Shown: positions 12,390 through 23,919 of the stretch, piece after piece | Layout of the letters: each line of letters starts with the position of its first letter | Numbering within the stretch: the first letter of the stretch is position 1 | Assembly (NCBI GenBank): GCA_027382625.1 | Contig: JAJKFJ010020986.1 | Coordinates: 62,001-126,000 of the forward strand | Direction: 5' to 3' | Length of the DNA: 64,000 bases | From: Tetmemena sp. SeJ-2015 | Lineage: Eukaryota > Ciliophora > Spirotrichea > Sporadotrichida > Oxytrichidae | The notes under the pieces: generated by a model | Database searches by the model: none | The model's input: the letters and a program-made list of their open reading frames with translations, nothing else | Told to the model about the DNA's origin: nothing | Translations under genes and position numbers: made by a program

Positions 12390-13100
12390 ATTATATTTTC
12401 AAGTATAAGTCTTAGGTTCCCTCTTATTTTATTTGAGATATTGAATTGGTTTAGGTTCTTTTCAGGAATGCTTTTGCACTTATTTATCAGGCAAGAAAAC
12501 CTCGCATAGCTCCTAAGTTCGTTATTAACAAAATATTTTATATATTACATTGGTAGTAAGGCGGGAGCATTCTCTCTTTAGTTATATTGTGTACTTTATT
12601 CAAAGAAGACCCTCATTTAGAATGGCTTGGTTTATATCTAGGAGTCCCAACTTGTCGATTAGCTTAACTATTAAGCAAGGATAGGATATTTATCGGCTAT
12701 TTTATATAAATTAGGGCTAAACCCAACAAATGTATTAATAATAAGATAATAAGCAGAAAGGTTTACTTACCTCTTTGTCCTTTAGATACAATTCAAGAGT
12801 AGCTTGAGTGATCAGAGAAGTGTTTTAGAATTCCCCACTCTGCAATTCTATGTTTTTAATAAATAATTGAAATGTTTTATTTATTCATAATTAGTAAATT
12901 ACAGTTGACAGTCTACATATATTTCAGAACAATTTATTATGTAAGTGCTCAATCACTAATTCATATTTGATCTATAATTACTAAAATTAGCTGCAAGAAA
13001 AAATAACATAATACAGGATTATTTCAGCAAAGTTTTATAAATCCATTCTTTAAATTTATAGTTAGATATATAATATAATGATCAAATTTTAAATAACCTA
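12390..13100. repeat. Diverged noncoding repeat, family B (copy 1)
   Basis: Shares the landmarks AAAGGTTTACTTAC (about 12758), CAGTTGAC and a TTTGATCTATAATTA end with regions near 28.8k, 47.2k and 49.7k. The match here is weak. On the minus strand GGTTTACTTAC reads as a GTAAGTAAACC, a possible 5' splice site. Confidence 0.35.
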
Positions 13101-13237
13101 GTATATTAACTTAATTATATATAATAAATAATATATAATAATTCAATTGATAATTTAATCTCTCCTTTTTAAAATAATTTAAGGCATATATTTTTAATAG
13201 AAGAGTTTAAAGGTAAGAATTATATTTTCAAAATAAA

Positions 13238-13929
13238 TCAAAGAAATTATTTATAATTTAATTTTTTGAGATTCGCTGTATATTTAATAGTAGATTCTAG
13301 GAATTCCGAAGAGCCAAAATATTTTTCAGTTTATAGCTTAGCATTTATATATTATCCACCATTTAATTTTTTCAAATTACGGCTTGAGTATGAAATACTA
13401 AAATGATTAGTGAGGGATAGTATAAATTAATAATAGGAGTCTTAATGATCTAATTAAGTCTGGTGTCTCCTCTCTATTGTATTTTCATCATCATGGCTTT
13501 ATTCCTAAGGTTCATATTCTCTCTGGTTGTTCACTTGTTCAATAGCGAGACTTCTTAAAAACATTGGAATAACGTCAATATGGAATTCCAATTGAAATAA
13601 TATTTAATTAATTTAATTTAGTAATTGGCTTTCCGAAAATTTTATATATAACCGCCTTCACATGTCTTCAGGTTTCTTACTAAATTATTCTTATTTGTGA
13701 CAGACGGTAATCCTCTGCCCAATTTTCCACTCGTGAAAATAGTGGCGGTTTTATTTTTCAATTCTGTGGCAATTATAGTATGGACAGGTAGATTAAAAGT
13801 ATATTCAGTGAAGTCCTTTATTCTTCTGAGATTCTGTCTATCAGACTTACTAAGAAGAGAAATACACTTAATTATTTTTTCTTTTTCAAGATAGCTGAAG
13901 ATAACCAGCTTACAGTTTTTGCTCTTCAT
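13238..13929 (-). CDS. F-box-like protein, subfamily A1, interrupted by a 200-bp IES-like segment
   Basis: ATG at 13929, TGA at 13238. The first exon-like part gives MKSKNCKLVIFSYLEKEKII and LLSKSDRQNLRRIKDF, an F-box-like pattern, then FNLPVH. A 200-bp insertion follows, and family sequence resumes with IPMFLRSLAIEQVNNQREYE and later FILSLTNHFS. The uninterrupted span (692 nt) is not a multiple of 3. Deleting 200 bp between the TCCATA repeats gives 492 nt, exactly 164 codons with no TGA, close to the 161-codon paralogue at 49.2k. Glutamines are coded by TAA and TAG several times. The product would be 163 aa, probably cytosolic or nuclear (no signal peptide or membrane segment seen). F-box function is inferred only from the motif. 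Confidence 0.65.
13585..13784. other. IES-like segment with TCCATA pointer (200 bp)
   Basis: TCCATA on the gene strand (plus TATGGA at 13579-13584 and 13779-13784) flanks the segment. Inside are imperfect inverted repeats: AATTGGC...AACCGCC near 13622-13655 and GGCGGTT...GGCAATT near 13743-13774. Excision restores the A1 reading frame exactly. Confidence 0.7.
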
Positions 13930-13959
13930 ATTTAATTCCAATTTTTGATCAATATATTT

Positions 13960-15285
13960 ACTTAGAATATAAAAAATTTAAACAAATTTGAATAACTCCT
14001 CAAGGGTTTAAATAAAGAAAGTGCTTAACGCGAATAATCCCTTCTGGGTACACATGTCAACTTAAGACGACAGTTTTAGCTGTGACTCGCCACCAACGTT
14101 AGAACGGACGAATACGGTGAGATCAATCAAAAATTATTCCTCTCTTAGTATCTTGCTCTGATGAGCAAAACTAAGTTCAATATAACACATATTGTTGCAA
14201 ATTAGTTTTAAAGGCAAAAAAAATGACATAGATTTCCTGTTGGGTCAAGATTTCTCCCCTGTGTTAAGTGACACCTTTAGATTACATTGTGCAATATTAA
14301 CTCAACGAGCTTGCCTAAATACTTAAATTATCTCCACATGAGACTCCAAATCATTCCAAACAGCTTACACTTACATCTCCCTCCTGAATTCTCATTACTA
14401 TTTTAACCACGATCATTACACCTTGTAGGCCATATTATCAAAAGAGAGGGGATCATTAATCAAGGGGTAGAGGAACAAATTTTGAAAGTAGAAATTTTTC
14501 TCGTCCAGCTTCATTGTTCATCATAACCAGCGTGACTTTCAATTAAACACCATACACTATCCACCTTAGTGATTATTAAATTTGAATTTTAAATATTTAT
14601 TTTTATAATTTCACGATGATTTATAGAGAAATCTCATTTAAATGAAGATAGATCTTGTGTATTAATAAATTCTAATATCATTCAATAAAACTTAGCATAT
14701 TTTTTATAATTAAAGGGAAATATTATTTATATAAGTCCATTAAAATATTGTATAATTTTATGTTTCATATTTTTTAAAACATATAATTAAAAAAGGAATT
14801 AATATAAAATATCAATATTTAGGGTTTTTATCAAAAATTTAAAACTTATTTGATATCTCTAAACAAATTTACTTTAAAATGGCAAATAGTTAAACTATTC
14901 ATGATAAAATGTTTATTAATTTGATAATATGAAATAAAAATAAAATCATTTTAAAAATTTTCTCTTCCATTAATCATGCATCAAAATTCTTTTAAACCTA
15001 AATTAAATTATATAAGTTAAATATTTTGAATTTTCTGAGAGTTTTATTTATAGAAATATAGATGGCCTATATTTATATTTTTATTATTAAATTCTTGTAT
15101 TTTTTAAAGAGGGTTTTTTTAAAAAGTTAAATTTTTAAGAATTAAAGCTTTAAATATGAGAAGAGTGTTCAATATATTTATAAAATATTCGAAATTGCTA
15201 TCCGAAGCGATATCTTAAAGCAAAAAAATTTGGAATTTCTAACAAAAACTGCATTTCTTGATTTCAAATCCAAATACAATAACTC
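13960..15285. other. Intergenic stretch; 14.0-14.6k slightly less AT-rich
   Basis: Nothing recognised. The part around 14040-14110 is more GC-rich than its surroundings but shows no tRNA-like or coding signature I can support. Confidence 0.35.
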
Positions 15286-15290
15286 TGATT

Positions 15291-15725
15291 TCAACTGAAT
15301 AAGAAAAAATTTTAAAAAATTTTTAAAAATTAGGTTATTGGTGAATCAATTATTTACCAAGCAAACTATTTATCCAAAATATAGTTCAAGATAATCTCCT
15401 ATTTGAAGCACGATATATTCAACTTCGTCTGTATCCCAATCTTTAATAATCCTTTTTTATACTTTTACTTCATATCCATGATTTGATAATTTTCTTATTC
15501 TTCAAGAGCAAAATTAAATTTTTTCAAAACTTTCTGATTAGTTTCCATTCTAATCTTTAAAAATTTTCTTACAATAATAGTCTACTATTTCTTGCACTAG
15601 ACCTTTTATTTAACTAAATTCAACATTCTCCCTTTTGGTATTAATCTTCCAATGATTTTCTATTGAGCCACTAAGCTTACTTGCCATGCAAATCTTTGAA
15701 AATATTTTTGTTTAAATTTATCCAT
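15291..15725 (-). CDS. Unrecognised ORF region
   Basis: With UAR=Gln a 145-codon frame is open from ATG 15725 to TGA 15291. In an overlapping frame a second stretch looks more protein-like: MASKLSGSIENHWKINTKRE near 15690, then GLVQEIVDYYCKKIFKDQ, a TGA, and DWDTDEVEYIVLQIGDYLEL. One interpretation is a frameshifted small protein; another is chance openness in AT-rich DNA, since only UGA stops translation. No family recognised. Confidence 0.25.
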
Positions 15726-15989
15726 CACCTAATTAAAGGTACTTTTTGTACTATCTTCTTCTTTTTTATATTTCAAAGTATTCCATAATTAGATAATTGA
15801 GAGAATATTGTTTTAATTTGAACTTAGTTTGCATTATAGAAGAACTCTTTATAGCAAGATCACTCATTAATTAAAACATAACTCTAAGGTCTTACATATA
15901 ACTTAAGGTTTTTATTTTAAGTGCAAAAGAATCCAGTTTTTAAATAATAGGCTTGATACGGGAAAAAATTTCAAACTCTTGTAACAATT

Positions 15990-18061
15990 TTACTTTGAAC
16001 TTTAATATTTGTAAATGCTTTAAACTTGGAAATTTCTAAAGCAGCTTGCCAAGAGATATACATTAAAAATTGCAAATTATATTATATCTTAAAATTTAAT
16101 ATATAATAGTTCTTAACAGAAAGATGGGAGAGATAAAACTCAAAACAAGGTAAACAATAATTTGGCATTTTCATTATAAATTATTATTAAAATAATTGTA
16201 TCTGAATAGATCTCATTACTTTTTGACTTCTTGGGCATTATAATTAAAAAAACTTGTTCTTATTTTTGTCAATTTCAACTTCTTAAAGTTAAGGGTAGAA
16301 TTATTATGGAAATATAGTGCCTTATAATTCAGATTAAAATCTAAAAATCTTTGAATCACTAAAATCTGTCAAAATTGATTCATAGATGAATTTATTTTAC
16401 TTTTTGCCTCAGAAATTAAATTATTTTTGGGGCTAAATGCCTTTCTTTTATTTTAATCTGAGTAAAAATTATTTCGAGGTAAATATGGACTCCTTCTTTA
16501 TAGAGTTTAAATGTTTCTTTTTTTGCCAATTTGATTACTCTAATAAAAACGGGTTATAATTAATTTTCATTAAAGACTCTTAAAAAATATATTTATAAGA
16601 AAATAACAATAATTTTTAAATTAACCTCAGGTATAAATGTAATTGATAGATTCAGGAGTATGATTGATCTCAAGTCTCCTGATTTTAAGGAATTCAACAG
16701 CTGGAAACTAGTAAGTGTCAATATAATATTTATTGTATGTGGACCAAGTACAATCTAAAAGCTCTAAGTGTCTAATTTTAATGTCTGCTTAGGATTAAGC
16801 AAATTTAGATAAACTTAAATTCATACAATATTATTTTATCAAATGATTGTTCACCATGCATATATATGTTGAATTGATTTTAATAGTCTTAATGTTTTAT
16901 AATGTACAAACCTTTTTGCTTCTCTTTATTTAGAAGGAAAACTAAATGAGATTGATTGATTGATTAATTAATTACTAAGTAATTAGTTATCTTTAGTATT
17001 GTTTATAGAATCTATGAAACTAGGAGTGAGGGTTGAGCTAGCAATCTACACTCTCTCAAAATGATGAAGCATTTTAGTAAGCCCCTCAATCGTTATGTTT
17101 GAAGCATAGAAGTTTTTGAAATTCAATCTTTTTATTTGTTGAAAATAGCTCTATTGGATGAGCAAATACAGTGATACATTACCTCAATTTCAAAGCTTAA
17201 ATCCAATTTAGACAAGGTTCCTATGTAAAATAATTGAAAATAAAATATTTTAATTGCAAATGTCATAATTTTAAGCTCAAATTTATTTAAAGTGAAGGCG
17301 AAAACCTTTTTATTTTATGTTAAATAAAAATATTTTTTCAGGGTATTTTAAAAGCTCAAGACTTAATAATTAATTTAGATATAGTTTTTTATGTTATTCG
17401 AAGTGATTATCAAGAATTCAAATGTAATGGTGTCTAAAAGGGCTTTTGCTTCTTCTAAACCAGCATTGAAAACATCCAAATATATTAATTAATTAGGAAT
17501 TAAGCATCCCTAACCAGACATATAATAACTTAATCGATTTAAAGTTAATTCACAGGCGCAACTCGTTGATCAGTTGTGCCACATCACGTGAAAGCCCACA
17601 TCTACATCCAAATATAAATAAAGTGATTTTTTTAATTTAAAAATTAAAATCGCATTCGAAGTATTCTTTATCTTTGATTACAAAAGTGAGTCCAGAGCTA
17701 AAGTTTATAATATATTCAAGAGCATTTGAAGGGTGCTCTATACCAAGTATATGCGCATCTTATTTTATTTCTTTTTTTCTTCCTCCACTTCTTGAACTTT
17801 AGTATCTTATAAGGCACTGGCCTGTTGTTTGGCTAAGTGTTGCAAGATATGAGGAATGGAGGAGAATTTGAATATCAAAGTGAAGTTAAATGGCATTTCT
17901 ACAAAGTCATTTATTCTTAAGAGATTAGCTCTGTCTCCTTTGCTTAGTCTGGAAATGCAGAAACAAAGCTATTCAATAGGCAGGTAGCAGTATATCAAAA
18001 GCTTGCAGTTCTTATTAAGCAACTATCTTCTTTTTTTAGAGGTAGTCTGATTAGAATCCAT
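15990..18061 (-). pseudogene. F-box-like/LRR family member, subfamily A2 (copy 2), with SINE-like insertion
   Basis: ATG at 18061 opens MDSNQTTSKKRRQLLNKNCK, parallel to copy 1, then LLIYCYLPIEQLCFCISRLS, DRANLLRINDF and SSIPHILQHLAKQQA. A frameshift occurs after the EVEEEKK stretch: the downstream family block (HPSNALEYIINFSSGLTFVI) is in another frame. The coding block VFNAGLEEAKALL at about 17450 is separated from the upstream part by a 119-bp insertion flanked by 13-bp direct repeats. Further blocks are GLTKMLHHFERVQIASSTLT near 17060 and the LRR-like IKIRHLELLDCTW / FPAVEFLKIRRLEI near 16770-16690. The whole unit is a paralogue of positions 1-2265, so this is a segmental duplication about 16 kb apart. 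Confidence 0.6.
17485..17603 (-). repeat. SINE-like short element, copy 1 (119 bp, 13-bp target duplication)
   Basis: Flanked by ACATCCAAATATA at 17472-17484 and 17604-17616. The uninterrupted paralogue near 1820 has a single version of this site. The element is nearly identical, in reverse orientation, to 19300-19421. An internal hairpin is visible around GGCACAACTGATCAACGAGT (read on the minus strand). Confidence 0.7.
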
Positions 18062-18069
18062 TTTATTTT

Positions 18070-19195
18070 ACTAATCATATCAACCAGATATTTTTAAATA
18101 CTCGTCTTCATTTTATAAAGGAATAAAATTTTATGTTGGTAAGAAATGTAACAAGATATTATGAGTGGAACAATATTTTATATGATTGTAAATTTTTTTT
18201 AAATAAAGTTTAACTATGTTGATGATTGCTCTTATAATATTAATTTTTAAGTTTCGATTTTTTATAGCCCTCATTAAGTAAATGAGTTAGGACTTCTTTT
18301 ACTAAAAGATGTTAAATGATACTGTTAATAAAATGTAACATTTCTTTTTTTAAATTTTTAATAATTCTAAAATGATAAGCAATTTTAAATTAAAAAGTAG
18401 GCGAATACAAGTAATTTAACCACAATAATTATTTTTAAATATTTTTATGAAGCTTAAAGTTGATGAATACATAATTAATTTTAGATTTCTCTAAAGATAT
18501 TTTTATTTTTAGGGTACTAAAATAGAATATTCGAATATTTTTAAAGTTCTATAATGAACAATATTTTAAGTTTATTATTTTTATATGAGATATCTCGTAA
18601 TTCCATAAAGCTAAAACCCAGAAGGCTCTAATATAAGAAGAAGGATGTTTTCTTCTCATGAGAATTATCATTATATAAAAAATGTCATTGATTATAGATT
18701 TAATATAAGTGAGGATAAAATAATCTTGAGCTATCATTATAACTTCAAATTATATAATTACCTATATTAATATCAATTTATTTTAGTGGGAGAGTAAAAA
18801 TGCTAAAGTCTAATAATTTTAATATTAATCATATCTGCAAATTTATAACCAAATTTAATTTACAATTACCATTCTTAAGTTCTAATGAAGTTCTTACTAA
18901 ATTAGATTGTAGAAAAACCAAATCCTTCTCTATTAAATAAGATTGATTGCCAACAGGCGATAATTAAATCAACTTCTATTGTTGCAACTCTCCATTCATT
19001 TTATAACCAATCATTGGATTTAATTTAATTTTAACTATATTTATAAAACGAAAAATCATATAAATAATTTCAGCTTGGATCAAATTTAGATAAATAAAAT
19101 AGAAAAGCTTTGTATTTTACAAAATTAAAAAATACTTAAATCTTGCTTTAATGAAATATATTTGGAAGAAGGATACAAAATATTATTCATAAATT
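18070..19195. other. AT-rich intergenic stretch
   Basis: No supported gene. The 62-codon standard-code ORF around 18549-18737 is not conserved elsewhere in the window. Confidence 0.35.
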
Positions 19196-19299
19196 AAAAA
19201 AAAGAAATTTGATGTCAAATTCTTGAATAATGAAAGATCTTTGATTTGCAAGAAGAAATTATTTCCTATCCTTATCTAGAAGTATTAAGTTTTCTCTTC

Positions 19300-19421
19300 A
19301 CGTGTGGCTTTCACGTGACGTGGCACAACTGATCAACGAGTTACGCCTGTGAATTAACTTTAAATCGATTAAGTTATTATATGCCCGGTTGGGTTGGTTA
19401 ATTCCTAATCATTATTATCAA
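19300..19421 (+). repeat. SINE-like short element, copy 2 (122 bp)
   Basis: Flanked by near-identical 13-bp repeats (AAGTTTTCTCTTC at 19287-19299, AAGTTTCCTCTTC at 19422-19434). Paralogues at 24.46k and 53.07k show the empty site. Read on this strand it contains TGGCACAACTGATCAACGAG, loosely like a tRNA A box, and GGTTAATTCC near the 3' end, loosely like a B box. Confidence 0.7.
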
Positions 19422-20549
19422 AAGTTTCCTCTTCTTTCTTGAAGAAACTACTTTATGATATCTTTTGATAATCTATTTCATGATATTAGCATTCTTACTG
19501 GAATTAGTTCTCATCCATCTCAAATTTGAATGAGGCTTCGAATATCTATGGATTATATTCTGCTTCTCTTTTTCGATTCATATACAGATTAGCCTTAAGA
19601 AATAGCTTTAACGTTTCAAATTTATCTGATGTTTCAATATTAGCCAAGAACCATAAATTTTAGAAGTCTAGTCTGCATTTACTATACTCTAAAAATAAAT
19701 AATTTGAGAATTTTTTAATACAAAATTTATCAAAGCAGAGACTGTCATACTGAACAAATTTTTTATATTTAATGTTTTTATTTCAAATTTTAATGGTTAA
19801 GTAAGAACACATTTCTATAAGTAATTTTACTTTTGGTTCTTTTATGTTTTTATTTTTTTAAAAATATTTTTTCCTCTCAAAATATTTAGGAAGAAAAATA
19901 ACTATAGAATTAAGAATTTAGTTAAGTTATAAATGAAATTCTATTTAAAGTTATCATAGACGATATGCAGTTTTCCAATTTTATCCCTATTCTAAAAAAA
20001 TATAATAACCTAATTTTCGTTTTTAAATATATAAGAATGCAATTAGAAAAATGTTCTCAAAACAAAAGGCCTTTTCAATAGCAACACTTAATTTGAAATT
20101 AAAGATTATGTAATTATACAAAAAGATAAAATGAATTTTAATAGGGAAAGTTTATTGTGTAATTTAATTTATTTTTTATTCAAATTTTACAATAACTTCA
20201 ATATAAGTTATGGTTTCAGCTTTTACAATTTGATTTATGACTTCCACCTCTAGAAGATCTTAAATTAAAGTATTGCTCAAAGTAATTATTTAGGTCCAAA
20301 TAAGGAACACTAAGATTTATTTAACTCAACTAGAACTTTTCGCAATATAAATCCTCTTGAAGTTTAATTAAGAATGATTCAGTGTCAAAACCATAATTTT
20401 CTACGATATTAAGACTAAATTAATCCAGCTTCATTAAAAAAGGTTTTATGAAAGGATAAAAATTTATATTTTAGAAAAAATCTTATCCTTGTGATAAGAG
20501 AGAAAGTTTCTTCAAGTTTGGAATGCACTCTAAATACTTTTCAAATACT

Positions 20550-20891
20550 TTATTGCTAAAATTTATACAGAAGCAGAATTGTATTGTTTATTAAATAAAA
20601 ATGATTTAGTACAAGATAGTTAATAAATTTAAAACTAAAATTATTTTTAGATAATTTGTTTTAGCATCTAGAATCTTTTTCATTTGCAAATTTCATTTGT
20701 TGCGCTCAATTTAAGTTAAAAGTGACAAAGTTAGAGCGTGCCAAAACATACCTCCTCCTTCAGTATCACTCTGGAAATTATCAAAGAAGAATCTTAACTA
20801 TTTTTTTCTATTTGAGTTAGAATAGGAGTGCTTTAATCAACTGCCTCAAATTTGCAACTCTTTTTTTATATTTGAATCAGTTATCAATACT
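20550..20891. other. IES-like insertion in LRR copy L2, repeat AGTATT
   Basis: AGTATT on the gene strand marks both edges (plus AATACT at 20544-20549 and 20886-20891). Removal joins MAKIKIV to FEKYLECIPNLKK in frame. In-frame TGAs lie inside. The length (342 bp) is divisible by 3, so the exact boundary is uncertain. Its interior resembles the insertion at 4738-5031. Confidence 0.45.
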
Positions 20892-21564
20892 ATTTTAATT
20901 TTTGCCATATTTCCTATTATCATTGGTGTACTCAATAATAAATGCTCTACGCTATGCATAGTACCGAAGTTAATTAAGCTCCAATTTGCAAAATTATTAT
21001 CGAATTATTTTACTTAAAGATTCTTAATAGCCATTTTTAAGTTTCTTAATTAGACAGCGAGGGCTCTTCTATCTATGGAAAACTCAAATATAATAATTAT
21101 CAGGATTTAATAATAATTGTAATATTATTAATATTGGAAGGATCTCCTTTTAAAAACAGATTTTTTATTAAAAAAAAAGCAATTCAAATTCTATCAAACT
21201 AAAATATTTTTAAATCTATTTATGCTAAAGTTGATCCTACTATTTACATTTTAGAGTCTCTCTATTTAATTATTTCTTTTTACTTTTTGAATTTTTTTAA
21301 TTGTAGTTTTTTTTGTTATTTTTCCACCATATATGGGTAAATTATATATTGAAATTATGATTGCATACTAATCTCTATTAAAAAGTGATTAATTTTAAAT
21401 ATGTAACTCCAAGTCATAATTTCTATACTGACTTATTTGAATTTAAGCAAGTCAAAAAAGAATTATTTTTTGGGTGGTTCTGTAAGACGATAAGTAATCT
21501 AGTTTAGGAATACTCTCTTAATTTTAGCAAGCATCTAAATTAGTTTGTACCCAAATTCAGCAAA

Positions 21565-21905
21565 CTCAACTCTTATATTATATGTTCAGCTCCGACTTTT
21601 AAAAAACTTTTGAGTTTTGATTCTGTAAAGCCTGGACGAACAAGGACGAACCTTCTTGTCTCTGTGTTAAAACTTGGTCCTGTAAGCGCTCCTTGTCGGT
21701 TGAATATTGCCAAAAAGTGTCAGAAAAAGGTAATTTTACTGATTTATTAAATCCAACAATTATAGGGATCATTATCGATAAACATGCCAATATTAGATGA
21801 ATTAGAAGCTACCTCTTTAAAAGTCTGTAAAATGATTAAAAACAGTGGCTACTTATAGTAAAAGCTGACTTCCTGGCCAGTAATTAAAAATCTGACTGCA
21901 CGTAT
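21565..21905. mobile_element. Small inverted-repeat element inside C block of L2
   Basis: The ends are imperfect inverted repeats of about 25 bp (TATATTATATGTTCAGCTCC at the left; the right end, reversed, reads GATATTATACGTGCAGTCAG). It splits VDIDI from VEFAEFGYKLI. A minus-strand stretch (IPIIVGFNKSVKLPFSDTFW, about 21770-21710) is coding-like but not recognised. Confidence 0.5.
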
Positions 21906-22271
21906 AATATCGATATCTACAAGTATTTCATCTATCATAGTTTTGTCTTCATTCATTAAATTATATTACTAAGAATAATATAAAAATATACATAGCAATA
22001 ATATTTATCAAAAGTAAATTAATGGAACTACTAAAGATAGTTAAGAAATATAATTATAATTATGATACATTTAACGAATTATTTCAAGGAAATTTGCTAT
22101 CATTATATCCTTTTAAATTAAATTAAAAGTTATAAAGTTATTAAAGAAAATTGTTAAAATTAAAAAATCCTCTTCGTTTATCTTAGCTAATTCAAAGAAC
22201 TGAGACAATATATGAGAATTCAATTGATATTTCACTCATCAAATATTCTTTATAATTATATTTTATGAAAT

Positions 22272-22850
22272 TCAGGTCATTAAATTAAAAATAAATGCTA
22301 TCTCTTTTTTGAAATTTATTTCTGATCTATTTTAAATTATAATATTATATTATATGAGTAAACTATAAAGAAAATATTTAATTATTAAATTTATTTTGAT
22401 TTCCTGACAATTAAAACAAGATTCTATGAATTTTTAAGAGTTGAAATATTCTTCAGTTTGAAGAATACTATTTTAAAACGATTCCTCTTTTAATTATTTT
22501 GAATTAAAACCTGATATTGTATAGCAAAAATGATTAGTGAGGGAAAGGATATATTCAAAATAAGAGTTTTAATCTTCTAATTAGGGTTCGAGGATATTCT
22601 CATTTTCTTTATTATCATCATTATCTAGTTTTATTAGTTCAGAATATTTCTAGTTTTTAATTTACTCATCAGCTAGGCATCTTAAAACAATTGGAATTGT
22701 TTTAAAAGGTAGATTAAATGAATAGTCAGTGAAATCCTTTATTCTTCTGAGATTCTGTCGATCAGACTTACTAAGAACAGATATGCACTTAATTATTTAT
22801 TCTTTTCGAAGATAGCTGAAAATAACCAGCTTGCAGTTTGTGTTCTTCAT
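22272..22850 (-). CDS. F-box-like protein, subfamily A1, intact (192 aa)
   Basis: ATG at 22850, TGA at 22272, 193 codons with no internal TGA and many TAA/TAG glutamines. The N-terminus MKNTNCKLVIFSYLRKEQII plus VLSKSDRQNLRRIKDF fits the F-box-like block shared with copies at 13.9k, 49.2k and 56.2k. The middle has FNLPFKTIPIVLRCLADEQI, then an acidic linker and FEYILSLTNHF...EEYFNS, also conserved. The C-terminal tail after KYF is longer than in the 49.2k copy. Upstream sequence conserved with other A1 copies (SKYIDLKLEL in frame before the ATG) hints that translation could start earlier, in an unseen upstream exon. No signal peptide or membrane segment. Predicted SCF-adaptor-like role is inference. 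Confidence 0.6.
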
Positions 22851-22899
22851 ATTTAATTCCAATTTTAGATCAATATATTTACTTTTAGCAAGGATTTGC

Positions 22900-23900
22900 A
22901 TTAAACTTAAAAAAATAAGATTTTTCTAACTACTTTTATTTAAAAAAGAAGAAATAATTTCATTTAGATCAATCTAAATAATTAAAATATTAAAGATTTA
23001 GAGTAAATTAAAATATATGCTACTTACATAAGCTTATTGTGTTTATATATTTAATATTTTATCAAAATTTTATTAAAAACTCCATGTTTTTAGCTTAAAG
23101 AAGATATTTAATTCAACTTTAAGCTTAATTCTTCTAAATTTACAAGGGTTACTAGAAGAATTAAATTCAATTTATCTATAAAGATATTCAGGAGCTATTC
23201 AAAATTAAAGCTCAGAGCATTTTTCTTTCTTTTTATTTGTTGAATTGATTAAATAATTTTTATAATTTCATTACCATATTTTATTAAATCCTAAATCTCA
23301 AAAAAATCAATTAAACTTAAATAAAATTAAGCTAATTATATAGCAAAGAATTAGTGAAAATTAAATTATTTTATATATTAAATTGAAATTAAAGAGGGGC
23401 AGTTGAAGTGTGTCCAAATAAGATAATTATTACACAATTCAATTTAACTTATAATTTTAGAATAATATTATTTCAATTTTTGTTTTTAAGAGGCTCAGTG
23501 CAGATTTATAATCGACACAAATTTATAATAAATAGAAAAAGTAGAGTCAGAAGAATGAGTCTATTATGGCTTGTTGCAATAAGATGCTGAGGCAATTATA
23601 GAAGAAACTCAGTTTAATTTTTGGTAAACAATCAATCATGCTGTAGAAGCGAGATCGAATCTGTGATTCAATTGCCCCAAAATTTCAACTCTCTAATTAT
23701 TTAACAAATCACCGATTTTATTTTTACTATATTAAATATTTTTATGCGTAGTTCGAGAATTTAAAAGAAGAAAAAATAAAATATAGGGTGAAAATGAATA
23801 CATGATCGAGGAATGGAAAAACCTAATCAAGATAGAGTTCTTTAAAAAGTGATATATATTATTAAATTAGAGAGAGTTATAATTAATTTTGTATTTTAAA
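22900..23900. other. AT-rich intergenic stretch
   Basis: No gene supported; no block of the F-box/LRR family or transposon motif. Confidence 0.35.
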
Positions 23901-23919
23901 TTAATGAGGGAGCGAGCTC

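Larger units (their letters stand above)
19200..21960 (-). pseudogene. C + LRR + D block gene (copy L2), with three insertions
   Basis: The C block starts near 21955 (MNEDKTMIDEILVDIDI), is interrupted by a roughly 335-bp insertion, and resumes with VEFAEFGYKLIQMLAKIKRV at about 21580. The LRR part has FANWSLINFGTMHSVEHL (about 20990), an IES-like insertion, then FEKYLECIPNLKKLSLLS, PFIKPFLMKLDQFSLNI and FDTESFLIKLQEDLYCE. A one-base change shifts the frame before the ETITYIEV end. The D block (FETLKLFLKANLYM near 19630-19590) carries the second SINE-like copy in its 3' part. The number of insertions makes this copy unlikely to be functional unless all are removed during macronuclear development. 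Confidence 0.6.

Noticed and set aside
17481..19421. A 1.9-kb transposon bounded by about 115-bp inverted repeats
   Set aside because: Each 'terminal repeat' has its own 13-bp flanking duplication and interrupts a different gene copy, so they are two independent insertions of a short element.
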